A stretch of 61,023 nt of DNA from Variovorax paradoxus (GCF_000834655.1 NZ_JXQQ01000021.1:1-61023); one strand, 5' to 3'; positions 18,677 through 28,413 are shown, counted from the stretch's first letter. Made by a program: numbers and translations. Notes: generated from the letters alone by a model not told the origin.

Positions 18677-19180
18677 ATGGCCACTGCCAAGAAAGCCGCC
18701 GCCAAGAAGACCACTGCCAGCAGTAGCAGCAGCAGCGCCAGGACGGCGGCTCCCAGCGCCGCCGACATGCTCAACCCGATGAAGAACCTCAAGGGCATGA
18801 CCGATCGCCTGCAGGAGCTCAACCTGACCGGCGGCGCGGGCAAGCTGCTCGAGAGCGGCCGCAAGGACCTTCAGGCGCTGATGCAGGCGAACGAAAAGTC
18901 CTACCAGGGTCTGCAGACCGTGGTGCAGCGGCAGACCGAAATGATCAAGAGCGCCATCACCGAATGGCAGACGGCCGCCAAGGAAATGCCCGGCAACGAC
19001 GCCAAGGCCAACCTCGCCAAGCTCGACGAGCTCGGCCGCCAGTCGTTCCAGCGCGCCATCGACGACATCAAGGAACTGGCCAACCTCGCGGCCAAGTCCC
19101 AGGCCGATGCGTTCGACGTGGTGCGCCAGCGCATCCAGTCCAACGTGGACGAAGTGACCAAGCTGCTGCAGCGCAAGTAG
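18677..19180 (+). CDS. Phasin family protein (polyhydroxyalkanoate granule-associated)
   Basis: The 167-residue product starts with a Lys/Ala/Ser-rich tail (MATAKKAAAKK, poly-Ser), followed by an amphipathic, mostly helical phasin domain (about residues 35-165) with QANEKSYQGLQTVVQRQTEMI and FDVVRQRIQSNVDEVTKLL. Phasins coat PHA granules and control their number. The Lys/Ala tail resembles histone-H1-like tails and could contact nucleic acid; that is inference. CAGGAGA precedes ATG 18677. It heads a row of PHA-related genes up to 21648. Confidence 0.87.
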   Translation: MATAKKAAAKKTTASSSSSSARTAAPSAADMLNPMKNLKGMTDRLQELNLTGGAGKLLESGRKDLQALMQANEKSYQGLQTVVQRQTEMIKSAITEWQTAAKEMPGNDAKANLAKLDELGRQSFQRAIDDIKELANLAAKSQADAFDVVRQRIQSNVDEVTKLLQRK

Positions 19181-19193
19181 CCAAAGGCGCGCG

Positions 19194-20111
<918 letters not shown>

Positions 20112-20140
20112 ACGACCGGCAGACGACGGGGCCTGTGTCC

Positions 20141-20578
20141 ATGAACAAGTTCTCCCCCCTCGACCCGATGGCCATGTGGCGCGAGCTCACCGCCCAGTGG
20201 GAAAAAAGCACCAACGAATTCGCCAACGAGACCATGGCCTCGGACCCGTTCCGCCAGGGCATGCACGGCGGCATGAACGCATCGCTCACCGCGCAGAAGG
20301 GGCTGGCCGACCTGATGGCGCGCTACCTCACGATGCTGAACCTGCCCACGCGCGCGGACATCCAGGCGCTCGGCGAGCAGTTGCAGCGCATCGACGATCA
20401 CCTGGCCCACATCAGCCGCGCGATGGAGGGCGAGCGCAGCCCGGCAACCTCCACGGCGGTGCACGCGCCGCCCCGGCCGCGCCGCACCAAACAGCCGCCA
20501 CAGGCCGCGGCCACCGCAAATGCCCCGGCACCGGCGCCCACACCCAGGCGCCCCGCAGGAAAGCGCAGCGCGCGATGA
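20141..20578 (+). CDS. Small PhaE/PhaR-like subunit of a class III/IV PHA synthase
   Basis: The 145-residue product begins MNKFSPLDPMAMWRELTAQW, is helical to about residue 95 and contains YLTMLNLPTRADIQALGEQL, which resembles the phasin-like PhaE/PhaR region preceding a coiled coil. The last 45 residues are Pro/Ala/Arg-rich and low in complexity. Its stop overlaps the start of the PhaC-like gene (ATGA), the usual phaE-phaC arrangement. It is much shorter than classic PhaE (about 40 kDa) and closer to PhaR. The role is inferred mostly from context and this motif. Confidence 0.7.
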   Translation: MNKFSPLDPMAMWRELTAQWEKSTNEFANETMASDPFRQGMHGGMNASLTAQKGLADLMARYLTMLNLPTRADIQALGEQLQRIDDHLAHISRAMEGERSPATSTAVHAPPRPRRTKQPPQAAATANAPAPAPTPRRPAGKRSAR

Positions 20579-21648
20579 ACCCCGCTGCCGACGCTCTGGC
20601 CCTGCCCGACATCGGCGCGGAGATCGAGCGCGCGATCCAGCGCAACATCAAGGGCCTGGATTTCCTCACATCCGCGACGCCCGCGGTCGGCCAGACGCCC
20701 AAGGACGAGATCCACCGCCGCGGCACGCTGAGCCTCTACCACTACCGCCCGCAGGTCGACGAGATCTACCGCGTGCCGGTGCTGATGGTGATGGCGACGA
20801 CCAACCGCGCCTACATCTTCGACCTCGCGCCAGGGCAGAGCATGGTCGAGTACCTGCTCCTGAAGGGCTACGACGTCTACGTGATGGACTGGAACGCGCC
20901 GCGCGCCGACGAGAAGCGCCTGCGCATCGAGGACTACGTGCTCGACTTCATTCCCGATTCCATCCGCCGCGTGCAGGAAGACTCGGGCGAGGAAGACGTC
21001 ACCATCGCCGGCTACTGCATGGGCGGCGTGCTCTCCACGCTCTATGCGGCGCTGCACCCGGACGGGCCGATGAAGAACCTCGCGCTCTTCACCACGCCGA
21101 TCGACTTCAGCCGCATGAAGCTTTTCCATGCGTGGTCGGACCGGCGTTATTTCGATGTCGACCGGCTCATCGACACCGTTGGCAACGTGCCGCCCGAGAT
21201 GCTGTTCGCCTCCTTCGACATGCTGCGCCCCGCGGGCCGCAGCGCCGGTGTGGTGCAGCTGTGGGACAACATGGCCAACGACGAATTCGTGAAGTCCTAT
21301 CGCATGTTCGACCGCTGGGGCGCCGAGATGCTGCCGCTGGCCGGCGAGTACTTCCGCCAGACCGTCAAGGAACTGATGTGGGACAACAAGCTCTTCAGTG
21401 GCGAGCTGGTGCTCGGCGGGCGCAAGGTGCGCCTGGAGAACATCAAGGTTCCGGTGCTGCACGCGCTCGCGCAGCACGACCACATCGTTCCTTATGAAGC
21501 CGGCCAGCCGCTCATCGCCAACATCGGCTCGGCCGACAAGGAAGAGGTCGTCCTGAAAGGCGGCCACGTCAGCCTCGCCGCGGGGGCCAACGCGGTGCGC
21601 CGGCTGTGGCCCAAACTCGACGACTGGCTTGGAGTGCGATCGACATGA
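20575..21648 (+). CDS. phaC: Class III-like polyhydroxyalkanoate synthase catalytic subunit PhaC
   Basis: The 357-residue product is an alpha/beta-fold polymerase with a Cys nucleophile in the lipase-like box GYCMGG (Cys148), the acid in AQHDHIVP (Asp302) and the base in KGGHVSL (His331). The Allochromatium vinosum class III enzyme uses Cys149, Asp302 and His331, so the spacing agrees almost exactly. At 357 residues it has class III/IV size, not the roughly 590 residues of the class I enzyme usual in this order. It overlaps the small PhaE/PhaR-like gene upstream and the GNAT gene downstream by four bases each. Confidence 0.85.
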   Translation: MNPAADALALPDIGAEIERAIQRNIKGLDFLTSATPAVGQTPKDEIHRRGTLSLYHYRPQVDEIYRVPVLMVMATTNRAYIFDLAPGQSMVEYLLLKGYDVYVMDWNAPRADEKRLRIEDYVLDFIPDSIRRVQEDSGEEDVTIAGYCMGGVLSTLYAALHPDGPMKNLALFTTPIDFSRMKLFHAWSDRRYFDVDRLIDTVGNVPPEMLFASFDMLRPAGRSAGVVQLWDNMANDEFVKSYRMFDRWGAEMLPLAGEYFRQTVKELMWDNKLFSGELVLGGRKVRLENIKVPVLHALAQHDHIVPYEAGQPLIANIGSADKEEVVLKGGHVSLAAGANAVRRLWPKLDDWLGVRST

Positions 21649-22247
21649 CCATCACCTTGGCCTCCTCCTCCCGCAACTACCCGCGCACCGTGGCGAACAG
21701 CGACGGCGACATCGAGCTGCGCTTGATGACCGCGTACGACGCCCCCGCGGTGCTGGCCTTCGCGAAGGCGCTGCCCGCGCACGACCTGCTCTTCCTGCCG
21801 CGCGATATCACCGAGCCCAAGGTGATGGGCGCCTGGGTGCGCGCCATCGAGCGCGGCGACATCGACAGCGTGCTTGCAGTGCGCGGCAGCACGGTGCTCG
21901 GCTGCGCGGCGGTGATTCGCGACCCGCATTCGTGGTCGGGCCACGTGGCCGAGCTGCGCGTGCTGGTGACGCCTGCGCTGCGCGGCAGCGGCCTCGGGCA
22001 GCACCTCGCGCAGGAAGGCTGTGCGCTGGCAGTCGAACGCGGGCAGGAAAAGATCGTCGCGCAGATGACGGTCGACCAGCGCGGCGCCATCGCCGTCTTC
22101 CAGGCGCTGGGCTTCCGGCCCGAGGCGCTCTTGAGCAAGCACGTGAAGGACCGGCAGGGCCAGGCGCACGACCTGGTGGTGCTGAGCAACGACGTGGCGC
22201 AGTTCGAGGCGCAGATGCGGGCGTATGGGGTGACGGAGGCTTTTTAG
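21645..22247 (+). CDS. GNAT family N-acetyltransferase
   Basis: The 200-residue product carries a GNAT fold; the acetyl-CoA-binding motif A is LRVLVTPALRGSGLGQHLAQEG (split as LRVLVTPALRG then SGLGQHL), followed by IAVFQALGFRPEA. ATG 21645 overlaps the phaC stop, so translation is coupled to the PHA synthase. The substrate is unknown; co-expression with phaC suggests a role linked to polymer or acyl-CoA metabolism but this is only contextual. Confidence 0.83.
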   Translation: MTITLASSSRNYPRTVANSDGDIELRLMTAYDAPAVLAFAKALPAHDLLFLPRDITEPKVMGAWVRAIERGDIDSVLAVRGSTVLGCAAVIRDPHSWSGHVAELRVLVTPALRGSGLGQHLAQEGCALAVERGQEKIVAQMTVDQRGAIAVFQALGFRPEALLSKHVKDRQGQAHDLVVLSNDVAQFEAQMRAYGVTEAF

Positions 22248-22313
22248 GGCCTTCGGCGATAACAATTGCTCAGCCTTTGTAATCAAAAGCATCCAAAAAT
22301 GAGCGTCTGAGGC

Positions 22314-22319
22314 TACGAT
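22314..22319 (+). promoter_or_regulatory. Candidate -10 element of the first repeat-unit lipoprotein gene
   Basis: GGCTACGAT lies 74 bases before the ATG at 22388. The paralogous gene at 26211 has GGTTACGAT at exactly the same 74-base distance, which supports a shared promoter. No matching -35 element was recognised. Confidence 0.4.
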
Positions 22320-22387
22320 CCCGCAGTGCCCGGAGGGGGCGCGTGGTCGGTGCGCACGGCACCGGTGAGCGGATCGGAGAAAAAACA

Positions 22388-23641
22388 ATGAAGACGACAG
22401 TTGCTGCGCTGTGGAGCGCGGTTGTTTTGTGCATGGGCCTCGCGGCTTGCGGTGGGGGTGGAGGAAGTGGCGGCGGGAACGGCATGGGCGCACCGGCTGC
22501 TGCCGATATCGGCGGGCCTGCCGTTTCAGGTTCGCCGGCGCTCCAGGCACCGGGCGATGAAGAAGCGCCGTCGCTGACGGCCCAGACGGCAACAAGCACA
22601 GCCCTCGACGCACAAGCCATCGCTGCGCGCCTGAACGCCGCGGACGCGCGCAACGGCCTTTACTACGTCTATGCCGCGAACGGGACCAACGGCACGCGGC
22701 AAAAGCTCCGCGTCAACTTCGACACCAAGAGCTACACGCTGACCGACCACCTGGGCCAGGCGACGTCCGGCACCTTCGGGGAAGACCCCGGTGAGCCCGG
22801 CACGTACCTCTTCGCGAGCAGCCGCATCACCGGCGCGGTGAACACGGCGCGTTTTCGCATTGCCGCCGACGCCATCGTCGGCGCGTTCCCGTTCGAGAAG
22901 CCGTGGTCGAACCCGGTCAGCTACCAAGTCACCGCCTTCATCGCGGCACGCGCCTTCGTGACCGACCCCGCACAGCTCGACGGCGAATACAACCGCCTGG
23001 GCATCAGCCTCAACAGCGACGGCAGCGCCGACTCGCAGATCGTTCCGATGCTCATCTCGGGCAAAGGCACGCAGTTGATGATGTGCTTCGACAGCGCGAT
23101 CTACCAGCCGGAGGCTTGCCCGCTCGGATCGCGGCGCGTCTACACGATCACGCCGGGGGCGGATTTCGTCTGGACCGGCACCAACGTCAACGCGCCCACC
23201 GACGTGCTGGGTTTTCGCATGGCACGTATCGGCGGACAGAACGTCGCGCTGCTGGGAGGCGCCACTTCCACGGCCCCGGACGTGCGCCCCTTCCGCATCG
23301 CGTTGCGCGACGTGACCACCTGGCCCACGGCGCGCTACGTCGGCAGTTCCTCGGACGGCCGCTGGGGCACAAATCTCATGGGGCCTGCGACCACGTCGCG
23401 TACCAGCTTCGATGCAACAGGAACATCCACCACCCTTGCCCTGCCGGTGAACGACGCCGACCCCCGAATGCCCCAAGGCATCCGCCTGATCAACGGCAGC
23501 GGCGTGGACAGGTATTTCGCGACCCAGAACGGCACGCTGGCGGTGATCGTCGGCGCGCGCAATCCCGGAACACAGGGCTACATCCAGATCGGCCTGTTCA
23601 AGGACAACGGCGCTGTCGATTCGCGAAGCGGCAGCTATTAG
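22388..23641 (+). CDS. Repeat-unit lipoprotein, first paralogue, truncated by a stop codon
   Basis: The 417-residue product has a lipoprotein signal ending GLAAC (Cys21) followed by a Gly-rich linker and about 50 low-complexity residues. It then has one complete unit of about 320 residues (about 86-410), predicted beta-rich, with landmarks RNGLYYVYAANGT, GEPGTYLFASS, NTARFRIAADAIVGAFPF, FIAARAFVT, CPLGSRR, GFRMARIGGQNVALL and GYIQIGLF. The reading frame ends at a TAG exactly where the second unit begins; homologous sequence continues after it. I do not recognise the family. An outer-membrane or surface location is likely. Confidence 0.8.
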   Translation: MKTTVAALWSAVVLCMGLAACGGGGGSGGGNGMGAPAAADIGGPAVSGSPALQAPGDEEAPSLTAQTATSTALDAQAIAARLNAADARNGLYYVYAANGTNGTRQKLRVNFDTKSYTLTDHLGQATSGTFGEDPGEPGTYLFASSRITGAVNTARFRIAADAIVGAFPFEKPWSNPVSYQVTAFIAARAFVTDPAQLDGEYNRLGISLNSDGSADSQIVPMLISGKGTQLMMCFDSAIYQPEACPLGSRRVYTITPGADFVWTGTNVNAPTDVLGFRMARIGGQNVALLGGATSTAPDVRPFRIALRDVTTWPTARYVGSSSDGRWGTNLMGPATTSRTSFDATGTSTTLALPVNDADPRMPQGIRLINGSGVDRYFATQNGTLAVIVGARNPGTQGYIQIGLFKDNGAVDSRSGSY

Positions 23642-24362
23642 GCTTACTCCGCACAACGCGGTCCGGCGAAGCTGACGCTCGACTTCGATGCCGGCACGTA
23701 CCAGATGTACGAAGCCTTCCAACAGGCCAGCAGCGCACGTTCGGTGCCGATCCCTCCGATCCCGGCAGCTATGTCTTTGCCAGCCCGCGCATCGCAGGCG
23801 TCGCGAACACGGCGCGGTTCCGGGTGACTGACGACGCGATCGTCGGTGCATTCCCGTTTTATGTGAGCGCGCTCGCCACGCCGCAGCACCAGGTCCAGCC
23901 TTTTCGTCGCGGTGCGTAACCTGGTCAAGAGCCAGGCCGATCTGCCGGGCAGTTAGAGGACCTCATCATGGCCGGCACGCCCGCAGCCCTCGCACCCCGC
24001 TATCTGTCTTCCAGCACTGCACGCGTGGTCATCGGCCGAACGGCGAGCTGACGAAGATCTGCAGGCTGCCCCCGGTCACCACCTGCGACCCTGAAGCATC
24101 GCCGGCCCCTTCGTCGTGGCAAACGTAGGGAGCCGCAGCACTGGTCACCGGCCCATCGAACTATGCGGGCACCTGCCCGCGAGCCGATGGCACGACGGCG
24201 CCGTTCGGACTGACGCTCGGAGTCGTGGCGAACAACGGGCCGGTCATGACCGGTACCGACGCCGGCGGCACGCCGCTCCTCGCAATCAACGACGGCCGCT
24301 TCGTGTCCGCGATGCTGTCGAACGGCGATGCGAGCCAGTTGCACATCGGCTTGGCGAACTGA
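23642..24362 (+). pseudogene. Decayed second unit and tail of the first repeat-unit lipoprotein
   Basis: Directly after the TAG at 23639, the same frame reads AYSAQRGPAKLTLDFDAGTY, matching the start of the unit. Near 23735 the match shifts frame to TFGADPSDPGSYVFASPRI and NTARFRVTDDAIVGAFPFY. Near 23898 it shifts again to LFVAVRNLVKSQADLPGS, then stops. The remaining 400 bases hold another broken coding-like stretch (an open segment ending PLLAINDGRFVSAMLSNGD and QLHIGLAN, interrupted by TAG). This is a degraded extension of the upstream gene. Sequencing error is less likely because at least three separate lesions are needed. Confidence 0.75.
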
Positions 24363-24448
24363 CCTGAGAGATAGGAGCATTCGACCTCGGCGGGGGTGGC
24401 TGGGGTCGTCCTTCTAAAATCGGGTGATTCCCCCGCAGATTGCCCACC

Positions 24449-26077
24449 TTGTCTTTTGTAGCCGAAACCCGCCGCCGCCGCACCTTCGCGATCATTTCCC
24501 ACCCTGACGCCGGCAAGACCACGCTGACCGAAAAGCTGCTGCTTTTCTCCGGCGCGATCCAGATCGCCGGCTCGGTGAAGGCGCGCAAGGCCTCGCGCCA
24601 CGCGACCTCCGACTGGATGGAAATCGAAAAGCAGCGCGGCATCTCGGTGGCTTCGTCGGTCATGCAGATGCTGTACCGCGACCACGTGATCAACCTGCTC
24701 GACACGCCCGGCCACAAGGACTTCTCGGAAGACACCTACCGCGTGCTCACCGCCGTCGACTCGGCGCTGATGGTGATCGACGCCGCCAACGGCGTTGAAG
24801 CGCAGACGCGCCGCCTCATCGAAGTCTGCCGCCAGCGCGACACGCCCATCATCACCTTCGTCAACAAGATGGACCGGGAAGTGCGCGAGCCGCTGGACAT
24901 CCTGGACGAAGTGGAGCGAGAGCTCGGCATGCCCTGCGTGCCGATGACCTGGCCCGTGGGCCAGGGCAAGAGCTTCCGCGGGATCATGAACCTGCGCACG
25001 CAGACGATGACGGTGTTCGAGTCGGGCAGCGAACGGCTGCCGCACGACTTCGAGACGATCCCGCTGTCGGACCGCGAAACGCTGGCCAAGCGCTTCGGCG
25101 CCGATTTCGAATCCGCCATGGACAGCATGGAGCTGGCCACCGGCGCTTCGCCCAGCTGGGACCGCGAGGCGTTCCTCGCCGGCAAGCAGACGCCCGTATT
25201 CTTCGGCTCCGGCGTGAACAACTTCGGCGTGATGGAAGTGCTCGATGCGCTGGTCGACCTCGCACCGTCGCCGCAGTCGCGCACCAGCACCACGATGGTC
25301 AACCGCCAGCCGGTGGTGAAAGAGATCCAGCCCGAGGACAAGGACTTCGCGGGCGTGGTCTTCAAGGTACAGGCCAACATGGACGCCAACCACCGCGACC
25401 GCATCGCCTTCGTGCGCATGGCCTCGGGCAAGTACACGCCCGGCATGAAGCTCAAGGTGCAGCGCACCTCGAAGGAGCTGCGCCCCACCAGCGTCGTGAC
25501 CTTCATGAGCCAGCGCCGCGAGGCCGTCGAAGAAGCCTATGCGGGCGACATCGTGGGCTTCACCACGCACGGCGGCGTGCAGCTGGGCGACACCATCACC
25601 GACGGCGCGAGCCTGCAGTTCACCGGTCTGCCCTTCTTCGCGCCCGAGTTGTTCATGACGGTGATTCTGAAGAACCCGCTGCGCACCAAGCAGCTGCAGC
25701 AGGGCCTGGCCCAACTCGGCGAAGAGGGCGCGATCCAGGTGTTCCGTCCCGAGGTCGGCGGCCCGATGCTGCTGGGCGCGGTTGGGCAGTTGCAGTTCGA
25801 AGTGGTACAGCACCGCCTGAAGGCCGAGTACGACGCCGACGTGCGGCTCGAGGGCTGCCAGTACACGGGCGCGCGCTGGATCACGGCCGATACTCCGGCC
25901 GAGTTGCGCGAGTTCGTCAACGCCTATCCGGTGCGCATGGCCAAGGACGCGGCCGACACGCTGGCCTTCCTGTGCACCTCGCCCTACGACGTGCGGCTGG
26001 CGCAGGAGCGGTTTCCGAAGATCCACTTCCATCCGCTGCGGGAGCACGCGGGGTTGGCGCTGCAGAGCGCCGGCTGA
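24449..26077 (+). CDS. prfC: Peptide chain release factor 3
   Basis: Translational GTPase that recycles RF1/RF2 after termination. The 542-residue product has G1 SHPDAGKTT, G3 DTPGH, G4 NKMD and the family stretch GSVKARKASRHATSDWM, then domains II and III. The start is unclear: TTG 24449 gives MSFVAETRRRRTFAIISHPD, the expected N-terminus, while TTG 24440 adds three residues; neither has a clear Shine-Dalgarno. A TAAAAT at 24415 could be its -10. It sits between the two paralogous repeat-unit lipoprotein genes, an odd place for a housekeeping gene. Confidence 0.95.
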   Translation: MSFVAETRRRRTFAIISHPDAGKTTLTEKLLLFSGAIQIAGSVKARKASRHATSDWMEIEKQRGISVASSVMQMLYRDHVINLLDTPGHKDFSEDTYRVLTAVDSALMVIDAANGVEAQTRRLIEVCRQRDTPIITFVNKMDREVREPLDILDEVERELGMPCVPMTWPVGQGKSFRGIMNLRTQTMTVFESGSERLPHDFETIPLSDRETLAKRFGADFESAMDSMELATGASPSWDREAFLAGKQTPVFFGSGVNNFGVMEVLDALVDLAPSPQSRTSTTMVNRQPVVKEIQPEDKDFAGVVFKVQANMDANHRDRIAFVRMASGKYTPGMKLKVQRTSKELRPTSVVTFMSQRREAVEEAYAGDIVGFTTHGGVQLGDTITDGASLQFTGLPFFAPELFMTVILKNPLRTKQLQQGLAQLGEEGAIQVFRPEVGGPMLLGAVGQLQFEVVQHRLKAEYDADVRLEGCQYTGARWITADTPAELREFVNAYPVRMAKDAADTLAFLCTSPYDVRLAQERFPKIHFHPLREHAGLALQSAG

Positions 26078-26136
26078 CGGTGTAGCAATTCGACAGTAAA
26101 AACGCACAGTCCCTATTGCCAGTAGGTCATCCCGGT

Positions 26137-26142
26137 TACGAT
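26137..26142 (+). promoter_or_regulatory. Candidate -10 element of the second repeat-unit lipoprotein gene
   Basis: GGTTACGAT lies 74 bases before ATG 26211, the same distance as in the paralogous gene. Upstream TTGCCA is a weak possible -35 at short spacing. Confidence 0.4.
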
Positions 26143-26151
26143 TGGCGACAC

Positions 26152-26177
26152 AAAAAAACCCCGGCCTTGCGAGGCCG
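26152..26177. other. Hairpin after an A-run in the leader of the second lipoprotein gene
   Basis: Seven A residues, then CCCCGGCCT, loop TGCG, AGGCCG. Read on the minus strand it is a GC stem followed by seven T, an intrinsic-terminator form, but no minus-strand gene ends here. On the plus strand the T run is missing. It may be half of a decayed bidirectional prfC terminator or a leader structure. Confidence 0.4.
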
Positions 26178-26210
26178 TGGCCATCGTCGATAACACGCGG
26201 GAGGAGACTG

Positions 26211-28394
26211 ATGTTCGCTGTCAGTTGGTCGAAGTCGCTGTCGAGTGCAGCGCTGGTGTGTCTGGTTCTCTCTGGCTGCGGAGGCGGCGGGGGTTCCAGC
26301 GGTTCGGGAGGCATTTCAGCCGGAGGGCTCGGCAAGGTGGCCGAGTCCGATGCGCAGTCCTCGTCGGCGGTGCTCCAGGCACTCAGCGACGATCCGGCAC
26401 CTTCCTTCATGGCCCAGATCGGCGACAACGCCGGACCCGATCTGTCGGGTGTCCAGGGCCGGCTCGATGCCCCGGATTCGCGAAACGGGAGCTACGCGGT
26501 CTACGCGGCCAATGGCACGCAACTGACCCTGTCGATCAACATGAACGCGAAAAGCTACGTGATGACCGACCCGGAAGGGGCCTCGGCGTCAGGCAGCTTT
26601 GCTGAAGACTTCACCGAACCCGGCACCTACGTCTTCGACACCACGCGCGTCCCCGCCCTCATGAACCTGGCGCGCTTCCGCATCACCGCCGACGCCGTGG
26701 TCGGCCAGTTCCCGTTTGCGAACGCTTACTCGAACCCCGCAACCTACGCGGTGCAGCCCTTTATTGCCGCTCGGACCTTCGTGACGGCCGGTGCAACGCT
26801 GGACGGCGTCTACAACCGCCTGGGAATCAGCCACAGCCGCAACGGCAGCGTCGACTCCCAGGTCGTGCCGCTGCGCATCTCCGGCACGGGCACCTTGCTC
26901 GATATGTGTTTCGACAACACGATCTACACGATCGACGCCTGCCCCACGGGATCGAGGCGGTCCTACGCGCTGGCTGTGGACGCCAGCGCGAGATGGACCG
27001 GCACCAACGTCGCCAATCCCGACGACAAGATCGGTTTCCGTGTGACCCGCATCAACGGCCAGAACGTCTACCTCTCGGCCGGCGCCAGCACGAGCGATCC
27101 CGACACGCAGGTTTTCCGACTGGCCGTGCCGGAGTCGGCCAGCTGGCCGTCCGTCACGACGCGCGGTGGCTCCACGGTGGGCACCTGGGGCAGAACGACC
27201 CTGGACACCACCACCTACCTGCGCGCCGCCGCATACGCGGAAGACAACTACAGGACCCTGACCGTCCCCGTCACGCCGCTGGCCTCGGGTCCTGAGGGTA
27301 TTCGGGTGGTGACCAATGGCACCGAGAAGTACCACGTCGCGCAGGGTGCAGGCCTGGCCATCGTGACCGGCTTCCGCACCATCGAGAGCACCGTGGGCTA
27401 CATCGCCTTCGGGCTTGTCGAAAGCGGTTCGCCCGGCGACCCGCGCAACGGCCGCTACAAGGTGTTCACCGTCAACGGCACACAACAGACGCTGCGCATC
27501 AACCTCGACACCAAGCGCTACGAGATGACCGACAACACGGGCGCAACCGTGGCCGGTGCGCTCGCGGACGACGCGGCGGAAGCAGGCACCTATGTCTTCG
27601 CCACGGACCGGGTGGCGGCCACGCCATACAACACGGCGCGCTTCAGGGCCTCCGGCGACGCGGTCGTCGGCGGGTTCCCGTTCGCAGTGGCCTACTCGAA
27701 TCCGACTACTTATGCGGCGCAGCCATTCATCGCCGCGCGCGCCTTCGTGACCCGTGCCGCGGACCTCGACGGCACGTTCAACCAACTGGCCGTGACCCGC
27801 AACGCCAGCGGCGCGGACTCGTCCATCACCACGTTCAGGATCCAGGGTGCAGGCACGGGCATGGTGCTGTGCAACAGCAACACGATCTCTGCCGTCGATG
27901 CGTGCCCGGCCGGATCCCAGATCGGGTATTCGGTCGCCTGGGACGCCGCCAACGCCCGTTGGCAGGCCATCCGGCTCGACAACCCGGACCCTAACCAGGG
28001 CCAGATCTTCCACATGGCCCGCATCGGTGGCCAGAACATCCAGTTGCGCGCTGCGTTCGGTGCGAGCCAGGCCAGCACGATCTTGCGCATCGGGCTGCCC
28101 GAATCGGCGGCATGGCCTTCGGTCACAGCGCACGGCCATTCCAGCGACGGTGCATGGGGTTCCTCGGTGCTGAATGCCGGCCTGAACGAGCGCACGAGCA
28201 CCAGCGTAAACGGCACCATCGGCACGCTGAGCTTCCCGGTGACCGTGATCGGCGGCCCATCGGCGCTGCGCAGCGTGAACGGCTCTGGAGCCAACAAGTA
28301 CTTTGAAGCCAGGTCGTCCGGCCTCAGCGTGCTCATCGGCGCGCGCACCAACGTCAACACGCAGGGCTACATCCAGCTCAACCTGGTGGATTGA
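26211..28394 (+). CDS. Repeat-unit lipoprotein, second paralogue, two complete units
   Basis: The 727-residue product has a lipoprotein signal ending VLSGC (Cys23), a Gly-rich linker and about 60 low-complexity residues, then two tandem homologous units at about 88-405 and 410-727. Each contains the pattern RNG-Y-V, the segment EAGTYVF or EPGTYVF, ARFR, FPFA-AYSNP-TY, QPFIAAR-FVT, a pair of cysteines split by about nine residues (MCFDN...DACP and VLCNSN...DACP), and a GYI terminal strand. The unit is predicted beta-rich. No catalytic motif is seen. GGGAGGAG lies four bases before ATG 26211. I do not recognise the family; it should be a surface or outer-membrane lipoprotein. Confidence 0.85.
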   Translation: MFAVSWSKSLSSAALVCLVLSGCGGGGGSSGSGGISAGGLGKVAESDAQSSSAVLQALSDDPAPSFMAQIGDNAGPDLSGVQGRLDAPDSRNGSYAVYAANGTQLTLSINMNAKSYVMTDPEGASASGSFAEDFTEPGTYVFDTTRVPALMNLARFRITADAVVGQFPFANAYSNPATYAVQPFIAARTFVTAGATLDGVYNRLGISHSRNGSVDSQVVPLRISGTGTLLDMCFDNTIYTIDACPTGSRRSYALAVDASARWTGTNVANPDDKIGFRVTRINGQNVYLSAGASTSDPDTQVFRLAVPESASWPSVTTRGGSTVGTWGRTTLDTTTYLRAAAYAEDNYRTLTVPVTPLASGPEGIRVVTNGTEKYHVAQGAGLAIVTGFRTIESTVGYIAFGLVESGSPGDPRNGRYKVFTVNGTQQTLRINLDTKRYEMTDNTGATVAGALADDAAEAGTYVFATDRVAATPYNTARFRASGDAVVGGFPFAVAYSNPTTYAAQPFIAARAFVTRAADLDGTFNQLAVTRNASGADSSITTFRIQGAGTGMVLCNSNTISAVDACPAGSQIGYSVAWDAANARWQAIRLDNPDPNQGQIFHMARIGGQNIQLRAAFGASQASTILRIGLPESAAWPSVTAHGHSSDGAWGSSVLNAGLNERTSTSVNGTIGTLSFPVTVIGGPSALRSVNGSGANKYFEARSSGLSVLIGARTNVNTQGYIQLNLVD

Positions 28395-28413
28395 AGCAGC
28401 CTGCGAAAAAGTC

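Noticed and set aside
22388..24362. Programmed frameshift or stop read-through joining the first lipoprotein to its downstream remains
   Set aside because: At least one stop and two shifts in different directions would be needed, plus another later stop; decay explains it better.
24161..26428. Long minus-strand frame covering prfC
   Set aside because: Antisense shadow of the release-factor gene; composition is Arg/Ala/His/Val-rich and no start context or domain is seen.
28395..28413. Possible terminator between the convergent lipoprotein and ABC permease genes
   Set aside because: Only a weak GCAGC/GCTGC pairing over a 19-base gap, with no T run.
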